From assembly GCA_947456955.1 (NCBI GenBank), contig CANGTQ010000004.1, forward strand, positions 93,496 through 157,495: a DNA stretch of 64,000 bases, written 5' to 3'. The notes beneath the pieces were generated by a model. It had not been told where the DNA came from, did not search any database, and saw only the letters and a program-made list of their open reading frames with translations. Source of the DNA: Flavobacteriaceae bacterium. GTDB taxonomy: Bacteria; Bacteroidota; Bacteroidia; Flavobacteriales; Flavobacteriaceae. Position numbers and translations under genes: made by a program. Shown in pieces: positions 8,267-16,384 of this stretch; position 1 is the stretch's first letter; the number at the start of each line of letters is the position of its first letter.

Positions 8267-9298
8267 ATGAAATATTTATTGGCTTATAGTTTACCGTTAA
8301 TTGCATTAATTGGAATATATTTTGGTGGTTTTTGGACTTATTCCGGTGTGATTTTTGCCTTTGGAATTATACCCGTTCTAGAGTTAATTCTTCCAACAGA
8401 TGAAAAAAATTACAATGAAGCCGAAATTGAAAACAAACTAAAGAATCATTTTTTTGATGTGCTTTTGTATCTAAATATTTTCATCGTTTATGGAATGTTG
8501 TTTTTTGTTTTGCATAAAGTTTCTACTGAACATCTTTCCTTCTCTGAAATTATTGGAACTGTATTAAGTTTAGGCGTTGTTTTAGGTGCTAACGGAATTA
8601 ACGTTGCACATGAATTGGGTCACAGAGAAAAATTATATGAACGGATTATGGGAAAATTGCTTTTGATTCCGTCACACTATACTCATTTTTTTATTGAGCA
8701 TAATCACGGTCATCATTTGCATGTTTCTACTCCGGAAGATCCGTCGACTGCAAAATACAACCAAACATTGTATGCATTTTGGATTCAAACTGTTTTTGGA
8801 ACCTACACTAAAGCTTGGAAAATTCAAAAGAAACTGAATCAGATTGAAAATCGGTCTTTCTTTTCTTTAAAAAATGACATGTTCTGGTTTACTATTATTC
8901 AAATAGGTTATCTCTTGACAATTTATTATTTCTTTGGATATATTGGATTATCAGTTGCTTTTTTTGCCGGAATATTTGGTTTTCTGTTATTGGAAACCAT
9001 AAATTATATTGAACATTATGGTTTAAAAAGAAACCTTTTGCCTTCGGGTAGATATGAACGTGTAAGCGAAAAACATTCTTGGAATTCAAATCATGTTATG
9101 GGCAGAATAATGCTATATGAACTAACTCGACATAGTGATCATCATTATAAATCACAAAAGAAATATCAAATTCTCGAGTATAATGATACTTCACCACAAA
9201 TGCCATTTGGTTATCCTACCTCTATGGTTTTATCTTTAGTTCCCCCACTTTGGTTTGCTGTGATGAATAAAAGAATTCCGGCTGAAATGAAATCCTAA
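8267..9298 (+). CDS. AlkB-like alkane/fatty-acyl hydroxylase (membrane di-iron)
   Basis: This 343-residue integral membrane protein of the fatty-acid desaturase/hydroxylase superfamily carries the alkane monooxygenase histidine boxes: HELGHR (115-120), EHNHGHH (144-150), the NYIEHYG motif (246-252) and RHSDHH (288-293). All His ligands are present, so it should bind a di-iron centre and hydroxylate an alkyl chain. It is shorter than the roughly 400-residue classical AlkB, and no rubredoxin gene is nearby, so the substrate is uncertain. Start is the ATG at 8267; the upstream in-frame TTG at 8261 is less likely. It is transcribed alone. Confidence 0.85.
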   Translation: MKYLLAYSLPLIALIGIYFGGFWTYSGVIFAFGIIPVLELILPTDEKNYNEAEIENKLKNHFFDVLLYLNIFIVYGMLFFVLHKVSTEHLSFSEIIGTVLSLGVVLGANGINVAHELGHREKLYERIMGKLLLIPSHYTHFFIEHNHGHHLHVSTPEDPSTAKYNQTLYAFWIQTVFGTYTKAWKIQKKLNQIENRSFFSLKNDMFWFTIIQIGYLLTIYYFFGYIGLSVAFFAGIFGFLLLETINYIEHYGLKRNLLPSGRYERVSEKHSWNSNHVMGRIMLYELTRHSDHHYKSQKKYQILEYNDTSPQMPFGYPTSMVLSLVPPLWFAVMNKRIPAEMKS

Positions 9299-9300
9299 AA

Positions 9301-9335
9301 ACTTTTAACTTCCAACTTCTAGCTTCCAACTTCTG
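9301..9335. repeat. Short-word repeat (ACTTCCAACTTCT type) upstream of gltX
   Basis: AACTTCCAACTTCTAGCTTCCAACTTCT is built from two near-identical halves. It lies between the AlkB stop and the gltX -7 box and belongs to the set of unrelated-word spacer repeats in this window. Confidence 0.5.
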
Positions 9336-9337
9336 TT

Positions 9338-9345
9338 TATCTTTG
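9338..9345 (+). promoter_or_regulatory. Bacteroidetes -7 promoter box for gltX
   Basis: TATCTTTG fits TAnnTTTG and ends 15 bases before the gltX ATG. No clear TTG was found at the -33 distance. Confidence 0.45.
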
Positions 9346-9360
9346 TCGAAAATTTTAAAA

Positions 9361-10878
9361 ATGTCAAAACCTGTTAGAGTTCGTTTTGCGCCGAGTCCGA
9401 CCGGACCGTTACATATTGGCGGCGTTAGAACTGCGTTATTTAATTATTTATTTGCAAAAAAAAATAATGGTGTTTTCTATTTACGAATTGAAGATACCGA
9501 CCAAAATCGTTTTGTTCAAGGAGCTGAAGCATACATTTTCGAAGCTCTGGATTGGCTAGGAATTGCGCCAAGTGAAACTGTTGGAAAGAATGAAAAATTC
9601 GGACCTTACCGTCAATCCGAAAGAAAAGCGTTGTACAAACAATATGCTGACCAACTGATAAATTCGGGTTGGGCTTATTATGCTTTTGACACTGCTGAAG
9701 CACTAGATTTTCATAGAAAACAACACGAAGAACAAGGAAAAACTTTTATCTATAACTGGCACAATCGTGAAAAACTAGACACTTCTTTAGTTATTTCTAA
9801 GGAAGAGACTGAAAAAAGAATTGCAGCCGGAGAAGCTTATGTTATTCGTTTTAAAACACCTGTTAATGAAACTTTGCATTTGCATGACATCATTCGTGGT
9901 GATATTAATTTCGAAACAAATTTATTAGACGATAAAGTTTTATTCAAATCTGACGGAATGCCAACGTATCATTTGGCTAATATTGTGGATGACCATTTAA
10001 TGGAAACATCACATGTAATACGTGGAGAAGAATGGTTGCCATCCATGCCTTTACATTGTTTGTTATACAAAGCCTTTGGCTGGGAAGGACCAGAATTCGC
10101 GCATTTACCGTTGATTTTAAAACCTATCGGAAACGGAAAATTATCCAAACGAGATGGTGATAAGTTAGGTTTTCCGGTATTTCCTTTGGAATGGACAGAT
10201 GCTTCCAGCATTACAAAATCGATGGGTTACAGAGAAAACGGATATTTCCCTGAAGCGGTAATTAATTTCTTAGCTTTATTGGGATGGAATGATGGAACGG
10301 ACCAAGAATTATTTTCATTGGAAGAATTAGTAGAAAAATTTGATTTGAATAGAGTTCATAAATCAGGGGCAAAATTTGATCCTGATAAAAACAAATGGTT
10401 CAATCATCAGTATTTGCAAAAGCAAAGCGATGAAAGTTTGGTAGAAATATTTGAAAAGGATATTGTCAAAAAATTAGGTAAATGTGATTTCTCCTTCGTC
10501 GAAATGACAAAAATTACTTCATTAATAAAAGAGCGTGCTAACTTTGTTTCTGAGTTTTGGGAATTAAGTAATTTCTTTTTTGAAGCACCAACTTATTACG
10601 ATGAAAAAGCCGCTAAAAATTGGAATTCAACTACTCCAGAATTAATGGAACAATTGATTGCTGTATTAGAGAATATTGAAGATTTTACATCTGCAAACAT
10701 TGAAACTATTGTCAAAGACTGGATGACGACAAACGAAATTGGAATGGGGAAAGTAATGCAGCCGTTTCGTTTAAGTTTGGTTGGTGCTTTGAAAGGGCCA
10801 CATCTTTTTGATATAGTGGAATTGATTGGGAAAGAAGAAACCATCAAGCGATTGGAGAAAGCAATAACTACTTTATAA
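9361..10878 (+). CDS. gltX: Glutamyl-tRNA synthetase
   Basis: This 505-residue class I aminoacyl-tRNA synthetase charges tRNA-Glu. It has the HIGH-type motif (PTGPLHIGG, residues 14-22) and the KMSKS-type motif KLSKR after GNG in the middle of the protein. Length is normal for bacterial GluRS. The ATG at 9361 (MSKPVRVRFAPSPTG) is chosen over an in-frame TTG at 9343 because it lies just downstream of a promoter box and matches family N-termini. A separate GlnRS gene is in the window, so this enzyme is probably discriminating. Confidence 0.97.
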   Translation: MSKPVRVRFAPSPTGPLHIGGVRTALFNYLFAKKNNGVFYLRIEDTDQNRFVQGAEAYIFEALDWLGIAPSETVGKNEKFGPYRQSERKALYKQYADQLINSGWAYYAFDTAEALDFHRKQHEEQGKTFIYNWHNREKLDTSLVISKEETEKRIAAGEAYVIRFKTPVNETLHLHDIIRGDINFETNLLDDKVLFKSDGMPTYHLANIVDDHLMETSHVIRGEEWLPSMPLHCLLYKAFGWEGPEFAHLPLILKPIGNGKLSKRDGDKLGFPVFPLEWTDASSITKSMGYRENGYFPEAVINFLALLGWNDGTDQELFSLEELVEKFDLNRVHKSGAKFDPDKNKWFNHQYLQKQSDESLVEIFEKDIVKKLGKCDFSFVEMTKITSLIKERANFVSEFWELSNFFFEAPTYYDEKAAKNWNSTTPELMEQLIAVLENIEDFTSANIETIVKDWMTTNEIGMGKVMQPFRLSLVGALKGPHLFDIVELIGKEETIKRLEKAITTL

Positions 10879-10886
10879 AAACAGAA

Positions 10887-10911
10887 AAGTCCCGATTTCT
10901 CGGGATTTTTT
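10887..10911. terminator. Bidirectional terminator between convergent gltX and the barrel gene
   Basis: TCCCGA (10890-10895) pairs with TCGGGA (10900-10905), flanked by AAAAG and TTTTTT. It can end transcripts from both convergent genes. Confidence 0.85.
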
Positions 10912-11554
10912 ATAAGTTAAAAACAACCTGAGCGTTTATTACTCCCAAGTTTCCTTTGAAGTTATCCCCATTATTCAATGCCTGTAAAGTATCGTCTTTA
11001 TTGAGTTTATTCAATATATTGGTAAAACCATATTCGTAAAAAATAACGGCGCGCACGGTTCTGCTTCCTGCCGAACATCCTAAATAAAAGTTGCCACTTA
11101 TAGGTGAAATATCAACGATTTGATCTGCTTTTAAAAGTGTTCCTTTTATTACTTTATCTTCATCTGAAGTAGCAACACCTAATTTCCCATTAATTTGAAG
11201 TACTGGACCAAAATCTAAAGAAACATAATCTTCAACTACATTATAACTTAATAAAATTCGAACCTTAACACCTTGAATACTATACTTTATTTTTTGATCA
11301 AAAGTAGATTCTAATGAAAAGTTGTTGGCAAAAAACTGCATGCCGTAAATCATACTCCAATCGTTGTAATAATTCCCACGAACCGAAAGACCTCCAGCAA
11401 AACCAAGTTCAGGTTTAGCGTTAAAATTATTGGTTAATAAAGTAGTTTGAGAAAGTCCTGCTGAAATTCCTATTCGGTTTCCATCACGGTAACCATATTG
11501 AGCAAATCCAAAAGTTGTTGTAAACAACAAAAAGACTAAGAATTTTTTAATCAT
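10910..11554 (-). CDS. Outer membrane beta-barrel protein
   Basis: This 214-residue protein has a signal peptide (MIKKFLVFLLFTTTFGFAQ) followed by alternating polar and hydrophobic strands rich in Gly and aromatic residues, and a C-terminus ending in Phe-Asn-Leu. This is the pattern of the small outer-membrane barrel families (OMP_b-brl/PorT-like) of Bacteroidetes. It is not proven to be PorT itself. The open frame extends to 11776 but has no signal peptide there and would overlap the SPFH gene; the ATG at 11554 is preferred and has a promoter-like element upstream. Specific role is unknown. Confidence 0.72.
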   Translation of the reverse strand: MIKKFLVFLLFTTTFGFAQYGYRDGNRIGISAGLSQTTLLTNNFNAKPELGFAGGLSVRGNYYNDWSMIYGMQFFANNFSLESTFDQKIKYSIQGVKVRILLSYNVVEDYVSLDFGPVLQINGKLGVATSDEDKVIKGTLLKADQIVDISPISGNFYLGCSAGSRTVRAVIFYEYGFTNILNKLNKDDTLQALNNGDNFKGNLGVINAQVVFNL

Positions 11555-11578
11555 GAATTCGTAACTTAAAATATGTAA

Positions 11579-11605
11579 CAAACATACATTTTTTTCGTAC
11601 AACAA
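11579..11605 (-). promoter_or_regulatory. Promoter-like element for the outer membrane barrel gene
   Basis: On the minus strand TATGTTTG (11579-11586) fits the -7 box TAnnTTTG. TTG triplets lie 13 and 16 bases upstream (11600-11605), which is close for a -33 element. It lies 25 bases before the ATG at 11554. Confidence 0.45.
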
Positions 11606-11633
11606 CTTTACTAACTTAAAATATTTAGAAATT

Positions 11634-12623
11634 ATGCCAATTTTCTTTTTTGTTTTTTTATTTGTAGGTGTTATTATCCTTTTTTCGTCGTTCTTCACCG
11701 TAAAGCAACAAACTGCTGTTGTTGTTGAACGATTTGGAAAATTCTTAAGCATCCGAAACTCCGGTTTACATCTCAAAGTTCCAATTATCGACAGAATTGC
11801 TGGTCGAGTGAACTTAAGAATTCAACAATTAGATGTTATGATTGAAACACAAACCAAAGATAATGTGTTTATCAAAATGAAAGTATCTGTTCAGTTTAAA
11901 GTCGTTCAAGAAAAAGTTTATGAAGCATTTTACAAACTAGAATATCCACACGATCAAATCACAGCTTATGTTTTTGATGTAGTGCGTGCTGAAGTTCCAA
12001 AATTGATTTTAGATGATGTGTTTGTTCGTAAAGATGACATTGCAATTGCCGTTAAACGCGAATTAAACGAAGCTATGATGGCTTATGGTTATGACATTAT
12101 TAATACACTGGTTACCGATATCGATCCTGATATTCAAGTAAAAAATGCAATGAACCGAATTAACGCTGCAGAAAGAGAAAAAACAGCAGCTATGTTCGAA
12201 TCAGATGCACAAAGAATCCGAATTGTTGCTAAAGCAAAAGCCGAAGCCGAAAGTAAAAAATTACAAGGACAGGGTATTGCTGACCAACGTAGAGAAATTG
12301 CTAAAGGTTTGGTTGAAAGTGTGGAAGTTTTAAATAAAGTGGGTATTAATTCACAAGAAGCATCTGCATTGATTGTAATTACACAGCATTATGATACACT
12401 TCAAGCCATTGGAGCCGACACGAATTCAAACTTGATATTATTACCTAATTCTCCGCAAGCGGCAAGCGATATGTTGAACAATATGGTAACTAGTTTTACG
12501 GCTTCCAACATCATCGGAGAAGAAATGAAGAGACAACCAAGAAAAGTGAAGAAAACAGGAAATCATTCCTCACTTGATTATAATCCTTCTGATACTTCAA
12601 ATCCTGAAGGACAAGCTAATTAA
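11634..12623 (+). CDS. SPFH/band 7 membrane protein (stomatin/QmcA-like)
   Basis: This 329-residue protein has one N-terminal membrane helix (about 2-22) followed by an SPFH/band 7 domain (VVVERFGKF onward, about 30-200). An Ala/Glu/Lys-rich helical segment follows (about 190-230). The family forms membrane-associated oligomers linked to protein quality control and lipid microdomains. The C-terminal tail is polar and disordered. It is divergent from the barrel gene and convergent with the small membrane-protein operon, with a shared terminator between. No NfeD partner is adjacent, so the stomatin/QmcA label is by resemblance. Confidence 0.85.
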   Translation: MPIFFFVFLFVGVIILFSSFFTVKQQTAVVVERFGKFLSIRNSGLHLKVPIIDRIAGRVNLRIQQLDVMIETQTKDNVFIKMKVSVQFKVVQEKVYEAFYKLEYPHDQITAYVFDVVRAEVPKLILDDVFVRKDDIAIAVKRELNEAMMAYGYDIINTLVTDIDPDIQVKNAMNRINAAEREKTAAMFESDAQRIRIVAKAKAEAESKKLQGQGIADQRREIAKGLVESVEVLNKVGINSQEASALIVITQHYDTLQAIGADTNSNLILLPNSPQAASDMLNNMVTSFTASNIIGEEMKRQPRKVKKTGNHSSLDYNPSDTSNPEGQAN

Positions 12624-12642
12624 TAAACGAATAATACCAAAT

Positions 12643-12667
12643 AAAAAGAGGCCTAATCGCCTCTTTT
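12643..12667. terminator. Bidirectional terminator with the stop codon in its loop
   Basis: AAAAGAGGC (12644-12652) pairs with GCCTCTTTT (12659-12667) around a six-base loop. The loop contains the stop of the minus-strand 84-residue gene (12653-12655), and the hairpin also follows the plus-strand SPFH gene. Confidence 0.8.
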
Positions 12668-12907
12668 CCTTTTTATATACCAATTGATTACTATTGGAAT
12701 TAATGTTTTCAAAATCGTACCATACGTTCCTGATGAGAAATTTGAAACGCTTTCCAAAATCTTGTTAACTTTCCTAAACGGAAGAATACTTTCTTTGGTT
12801 TTATCAATGCTCAATACAATCTTTTGATACTGTATTTCCCTTTCAACTTTAAGGATTTGTAAATCCAATTCAATTTCGGCGTAGGATGAATATTTATTTG
12901 TTTGCAT
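12653..12907 (-). CDS. Small conserved-context hypothetical protein (84 aa)
   Basis: I do not recognise a named family. The protein is largely helical, charged in its first half (AEIELDLQILKVEREIQYQK), with a weakly hydrophobic stretch (YGTILKTLIPIVINWYI) before a basic KRKRGD end. It is the third gene of a tight operon (YtxH-like, holin-like, this one), starting 2 bases after the holin-like stop. Proteins in this position in flavobacteria are probably envelope-stress-related membrane proteins, but that is inference. Confidence 0.6.
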   Translation of the reverse strand: MQTNKYSSYAEIELDLQILKVEREIQYQKIVLSIDKTKESILPFRKVNKILESVSNFSSGTYGTILKTLIPIVINWYIKRKRGD

Positions 12908-12909
12908 GA

Positions 12910-13257
12910 TTAGTCGTTAAAAAATATTTCTGAAAATTTTGTTAAAATCGGTCCTTCAACAATTCTATCTTTTACGAAGAATAGAAGTATCGCTAAAACT
13001 AAATAAATTCCCGCTACACTCAAAAACCCCAAAGGGTAACTGTTCAACAACTCTCCAAAAACGAACGCTCCTGCAATTGATATAAAGAGTAAAACAATCA
13101 TCAAACAAAAAGCGATTAAGAAAAACTTAACTATCAATGTGGTTGACTTCATGGCAACCTTGAAACCCCAAAGTTTATAGTAAGCTAGACTAGTTTCTAT
13201 ATACGCTTTGGTGTTTTCCTGAATGTTATCAACGTTTTCTTTTAATTCTTCCAGCAT
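12910..13257 (-). CDS. Putative membrane protein, phage-holin 3_6-like family
   Basis: This 115-residue protein has two hydrophobic helices in the centre (about 43-68 and 78-95) separated by a short Gly-rich turn (GAFVFGELLNSYPLG), flanked by charged helices. This resembles the Actinobacteria holin-X / Phage_holin_3_6 family of chromosomal membrane proteins; despite the name there is no phage here. The ATG overlaps the YtxH stop by one base (TAATG), so the two are coupled. Function is unknown. Confidence 0.7.
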   Translation of the reverse strand: MLEELKENVDNIQENTKAYIETSLAYYKLWGFKVAMKSTTLIVKFFLIAFCLMIVLLFISIAGAFVFGELLNSYPLGFLSVAGIYLVLAILLFFVKDRIVEGPILTKFSEIFFND

Positions 13258-13586
13258 TATTTCTGAAGTTTAGCATTTTGTTTTTTAAGCTCGGCTAATT
13301 TTTCTTCCAAAAAAGTAATTGTTTCTTCTGCTTTGTAACTTGAATCTGAAAGCAAATCATTAACTGTGTCTTTTAAATCGGCTTTTGTTTTTGAGAGCTT
13401 ATCTTTGGTTTCTGTTTCTAGGGAATTCCATTTAGATTTGGCGCTGTCTTTCAAATCATCTAAACCATCTTTTATTTTTTCTCGCGTTTTTGTTCCTTTA
13501 TCGGGAGCAAATAAAATTCCTAATCCCAATCCTATTGCTGTACCAGCAAGCAGGGCTAAAATGCTATTGTTGTTTGAACTTGACAT
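13257..13586 (-). CDS. YtxH domain-containing protein
   Basis: This 109-residue protein has one N-terminal Gly-rich membrane segment (LALLAGTAIGLGLGILFAPDKG, about 9-30) followed by a long charged amphipathic helix with TREKIKDGLDDLKDSAKSKW, the usual YtxH (once called gas-vesicle-like) layout. The family is linked to general stress responses in other bacteria, but its molecular role is unknown. It is the first gene of a three-gene operon. Start ATG is at 13586. Confidence 0.8.
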   Translation of the reverse strand: MSSSNNNSILALLAGTAIGLGLGILFAPDKGTKTREKIKDGLDDLKDSAKSKWNSLETETKDKLSKTKADLKDTVNDLLSDSSYKAEETITFLEEKLAELKKQNAKLQK

Positions 13587-13902
13587 GATTACTAAAATTT
13601 AATTTCTAATAAAGTTACGAAAATTATATAAGATAACATTCTTAAAATAACGAAAATCGGCAAAACTTATTTTAAAGCCATACAATAATAGTTTTATTAG
13701 GATTGGTAAATAATGTCGACTAAGGTTTAAAAATGGCCTAAAACAAATTTATGAAAGGCAAATTTAATTACTAAAAGTTATAATAGTTTTTATAATGATA
13801 AGTTATATAAATAATAAGAAAGCCCATCTCGTCCTCCAACGAAATGGACTTTCAATTTATAAAATCTATTCTGAGTCGAGCGCAGCGAACTGACGAAGTA
13901 AA
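13587..13902. other. 316-base intergenic region
   Basis: This AT-rich stretch lies between the YtxH operon start and the glnS stop. It holds the weak glnS terminator (13818-13853) and a GC-richer patch at about 13870-13896 (CTGAGTCGAGCGCAGCGAAC) that looks like a dispersed repeat fragment. I see no open reading frame or RNA gene in it. Confidence 0.6.
13818..13853 (-). terminator. Possible terminator after glnS
   Basis: GAAAGCCCAT (13818-13827) pairs with ATGGACTTTC (13844-13853) with one mismatch and a 16-base loop. There is no long T-run, so termination strength is uncertain. Confidence 0.4.
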
Positions 13903-15588
13903 TTATTCTTTACTTTCCACTTTTGCCCAAGTATCTCTTAAGCCAACTGTTTTATTAAAAACTAATTTTTGTGCTGAAGAATCATTATCAACACAATAAT
14001 ATCCTAAACGTTGAAATTGGAATCGCTCTCCGTTTTTGGCAGATGCCAAACTTGGTTCTAAATATCCTTTAATTACTTCCAATGAGTTTGGATTGATGTA
14101 TTCTTTGAAATCAACATCCTTATCGCCATCAGGGTTTTCATGGGTAAATAATCGATCATAAATACGAACTTCGGCTTCAATCGCATGATTTATGGAAACC
14201 CAGTGAATTGTTCCTTTAACCTTTCTTTGTGAAGCTTCCGTTCCGCTTCCACTTCGGGAATCTTCATCATAAGTGCAATGAATTTCCATGATGTTTCCGG
14301 CTGTATCCTTAACAACACTTTCGCCTTTAATGATATATGCATTCTTTAAACGAACTTCTGTTCCCAATGTTAAACGGAAAAATTTTTTATTGGCTTCTTC
14401 TTGAAAATCTTCTCTTTCAATATACAATTCTCTTGAAAATGGTACTTTTCTATATCCTAAACTTTCGTCTTCCTGGCTATTTTCTGCATCTAAAATCTCC
14501 TCTTTCCCAGCTGGATAATTTGTAATGACCAACTTCACCGGATTTAGAACTGCCATAACTCTTGGTGTTGTTTTGTTTAATTCTTCGCGAACGCAAAACT
14601 CAAGGAGTGAAACATCAATTAAGTTAGTGCGTTTAGCAATTCCAATGGTATTGGCAAAATTTCGAATCGCCATTGGAGGATAACCTCTACGGCGCATTCC
14701 AGAAATGGTGCTCATTCTGGGATCATCCCAGGAAGTCACATGTTTTTCTTCTACCAATTGTAAAAGTTTCCTTTTTGAAACTACTGTGTGAGATAGGTTT
14801 CTACGAGCGAACTCTCTTTGTTTTGGGCGCACTTTAGTAACATCATAAACCTGATCTAAAAACCAATCGTATAATTCTCTGTGAGGCAAAAATTCAAGTG
14901 TACAAAAAGAGTGTGAAATTTGCTCCAAATAATCACTTTCGCCATGCGCCCAATCATACATAGGATAAATACACCAATCGTTACCAGTTCTATGATGATG
15001 CGCATGCAAAATTCGATACATAATTGGATCACGCATCAACATATTGTTAGCTCCCATGCTTATTTTGGCACGAAGAATATGGGTTCCGTTTGGAAACTCT
15101 CCGTTTTTCATTCTCTCGAATAAATCTAAATTTTCTTCAACTGAACGGTTTCTGAACGGCGAATCTGTTCCAGGTGTTGTTGGCGTTCCTTTTTGAATTG
15201 CCATGTCTTCCGAAGATTGACTGTCAACATAAGCTTTTCCGGCTTTAATGAATTCAACAGCCCAATCGTATAATTGCTGGAAATAATCAGAAGCGTAACA
15301 TTCTTTACTCCATTGAAAACCCAACCATTCTATATCTCTTTTAATAGCGTCAACATATTCTTGCTCCTCTTTTGCAGGATTTGTATCATCAAATCTTAGA
15401 TTTACTGGTGCATTATAATCGATTCCTAATCCAAAGTTTAAACAAATCGCACTGGCATGACCAACATGTAAATAACCGTTTGGTTCAGGCGGAAAACGAA
15501 AACGTAATTTGTCGCCAGACAAACCATTTTTCAAATCTTCTTCTATTATTTGTTCAATGAAATTAAGCGACTTCTCTTCTGTTGACAT
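13903..15588 (-). CDS. glnS: Glutaminyl-tRNA synthetase
   Basis: This 561-residue class I synthetase charges tRNA-Gln directly. It has the HIGH-type motif in RFPPEPNGYLHVGHAS and the KMSKS-type motif in TVVSKRKLLQLV, with a C-terminal anticodon-binding beta-barrel region of normal length. Start ATG is at 15588. It is the only gene of its transcript and is divergent from folB. Having both GlnRS and GluRS suggests that Gln-tRNA formation does not need the GatCAB route here. Confidence 0.97.
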   Translation of the reverse strand: MSTEEKSLNFIEQIIEEDLKNGLSGDKLRFRFPPEPNGYLHVGHASAICLNFGLGIDYNAPVNLRFDDTNPAKEEQEYVDAIKRDIEWLGFQWSKECYASDYFQQLYDWAVEFIKAGKAYVDSQSSEDMAIQKGTPTTPGTDSPFRNRSVEENLDLFERMKNGEFPNGTHILRAKISMGANNMLMRDPIMYRILHAHHHRTGNDWCIYPMYDWAHGESDYLEQISHSFCTLEFLPHRELYDWFLDQVYDVTKVRPKQREFARRNLSHTVVSKRKLLQLVEEKHVTSWDDPRMSTISGMRRRGYPPMAIRNFANTIGIAKRTNLIDVSLLEFCVREELNKTTPRVMAVLNPVKLVITNYPAGKEEILDAENSQEDESLGYRKVPFSRELYIEREDFQEEANKKFFRLTLGTEVRLKNAYIIKGESVVKDTAGNIMEIHCTYDEDSRSGSGTEASQRKVKGTIHWVSINHAIEAEVRIYDRLFTHENPDGDKDVDFKEYINPNSLEVIKGYLEPSLASAKNGERFQFQRLGYYCVDNDSSAQKLVFNKTVGLRDTWAKVESKE

Positions 15589-15621
15589 TATTTTTGTAAT
15601 TTTAGCAAAGATATTAAAAAC

Positions 15622-15700
15622 GTTACGAGTTACAAGTTGTGGGTTACAAGTTTATAAAATACTAAACAACCCGAAACCTGAAACTCGAAACCCTAAACTT
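15622..15700. repeat. Short-word repeats between glnS and folB
   Basis: Two word sets occur: GTTACGAGTTACAAG/GGTTACAAG (15622-15651) and CGAAACCTGAAACTCGAAACC (15672-15692). They fill the divergent gap and run to within a few bases of the folB start. Confidence 0.5.
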
Positions 15701-15705
15701 AAAAA

Positions 15706-16065
15706 ATGGGTACTATTAAACTTCAAAATATAAGAACATTTTCTTTTCACGGCTGTTTAGAAGAAGAAGCTAAAATTGGTTCAGATTATCGTGTAGATTT
15801 AGAAATTAAAACCGATTTAAGAAGGTCTTCCGTAACGGATGAACTCAAAGATACTGTTGATTATGTGCTTTTAAATAAAATAGTAGTCGAAGAAATGGCG
15901 ATTCGGTCCAAATTATTGGAGCATGTAGCACACCGAATCATTACCAGAATTTTTAGTGAAATCCCTTCGGTTTCGAGAATTCTTTTAGCGGTATCAAAAC
16001 TCAATCCGCCTATTGGTGGTGATGTTGAAGCGGTTACTATTGAAATAGAAGAATACCGAAGTTAA
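15706..16065 (+). CDS. folB: Dihydroneopterin aldolase
   Basis: This 119-residue protein matches FolB, which converts 7,8-dihydroneopterin to 6-hydroxymethyl-7,8-dihydropterin in folate synthesis. It has the family start (IKLQNIRTFSFHGCLEEEAKIG), the DTVDYVLLNKIV segment and a late KLNPPIGGDVE region, and normal length. Start ATG is at 15706. The tRNA-Cys gene follows on the same strand with its own promoter. Confidence 0.92.
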   Translation: MGTIKLQNIRTFSFHGCLEEEAKIGSDYRVDLEIKTDLRRSSVTDELKDTVDYVLLNKIVVEEMAIRSKLLEHVAHRIITRIFSEIPSVSRILLAVSKLNPPIGGDVEAVTIEIEEYRS

Positions 16066-16066
16066 A

Positions 16067-16140
16067 TACGATTTACGAATTTTAAATTACGAATTACGAA
16101 TTCTAAAAATTATCAATTATCAATTGTTAATTATCAATTG
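16067..16140. repeat. Short-word repeats between folB and tRNA-Cys
   Basis: ACGAATT-type words (16067-16103) are followed by tandem ATCAATT/TTATCAATTG words (16111-16140). The -33 TTG of the tRNA promoter lies inside the second block. Confidence 0.5.
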
Positions 16141-16153
16141 TTTTATATATTTG
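16124..16153 (+). promoter_or_regulatory. Promoter of tRNA-Cys
   Basis: TTG (16124-16126), a 19-base spacer and TATATTTG (16146-16153) fit the Bacteroidetes -33/-7 promoter pattern closely. The tRNA starts 11 bases after the -7 box. Confidence 0.75.
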
Positions 16154-16163
16154 CCGTCCAACT

Positions 16164-16234
16164 GGCATCTTGGCCGAGCGGCTAGGCACCGGTCTGCAAA
16201 ACCGTCTACTCCGGTTCGAATCCGGAAGATGCCT
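16164..16234 (+). tRNA. tRNA-Cys (GCA anticodon)
   Basis: The 71-base cloverleaf has acceptor arms GGCATCT (16164-16170) and AGATGCC (16227-16233) with discriminator T. It has a D arm GCC/GGC, anticodon loop CTGCAAA giving GCA, and TPsiC arm CCGG-TTCGAAT-CCGG. CCA is not encoded. It is followed by a terminator. Confidence 0.97.
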
Positions 16235-16244
16235 CTGAAATTAG

Positions 16245-16270
16245 AACCTCTCCAAGTGAGAGGTTTTTTA
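16245..16270 (+). terminator. Terminator after tRNA-Cys
   Basis: AACCTCTC (16245-16252) pairs with GAGAGGTT (16258-16265) around a five-base loop, followed by a T-run. Confidence 0.9.
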
Positions 16271-16369
16271 TTTGTCATTGCTTCGCCAGTTCGAGCAAAG
16301 CTCTAGTATCTGACGAAAGAAGAATCTAAACCTATATTAATGAGATTTCTCCCTTTGGTTGAAATGACA
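16271..16369. repeat. REP-like palindromic element, copy with internal insertion
   Basis: The element has terminal TGTCATT (16273-16279) and AATGACA (16363-16369). Its right half reads ATGAGATTTCTCCCTTTGG then TTGAAATGACA, and GACGAAAGAAGAATCT appears in the left half. The right half matches the element at 59467-59543; the left half seems to carry about 30 extra bases. Confidence 0.6.
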
Positions 16370-16384
16370 CTATTGAGGTGATTT

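Noticed and set aside
11555..11776. Longer start for the outer membrane barrel gene
   Set aside because: It would overlap the divergent SPFH gene and bury the signal peptide; the ATG at 11554 is better.
12910..13257. Holin-like gene as sign of a prophage
   Set aside because: Neighbours are YtxH and SPFH genes and no capsid, portal, integrase or lysin gene is present.
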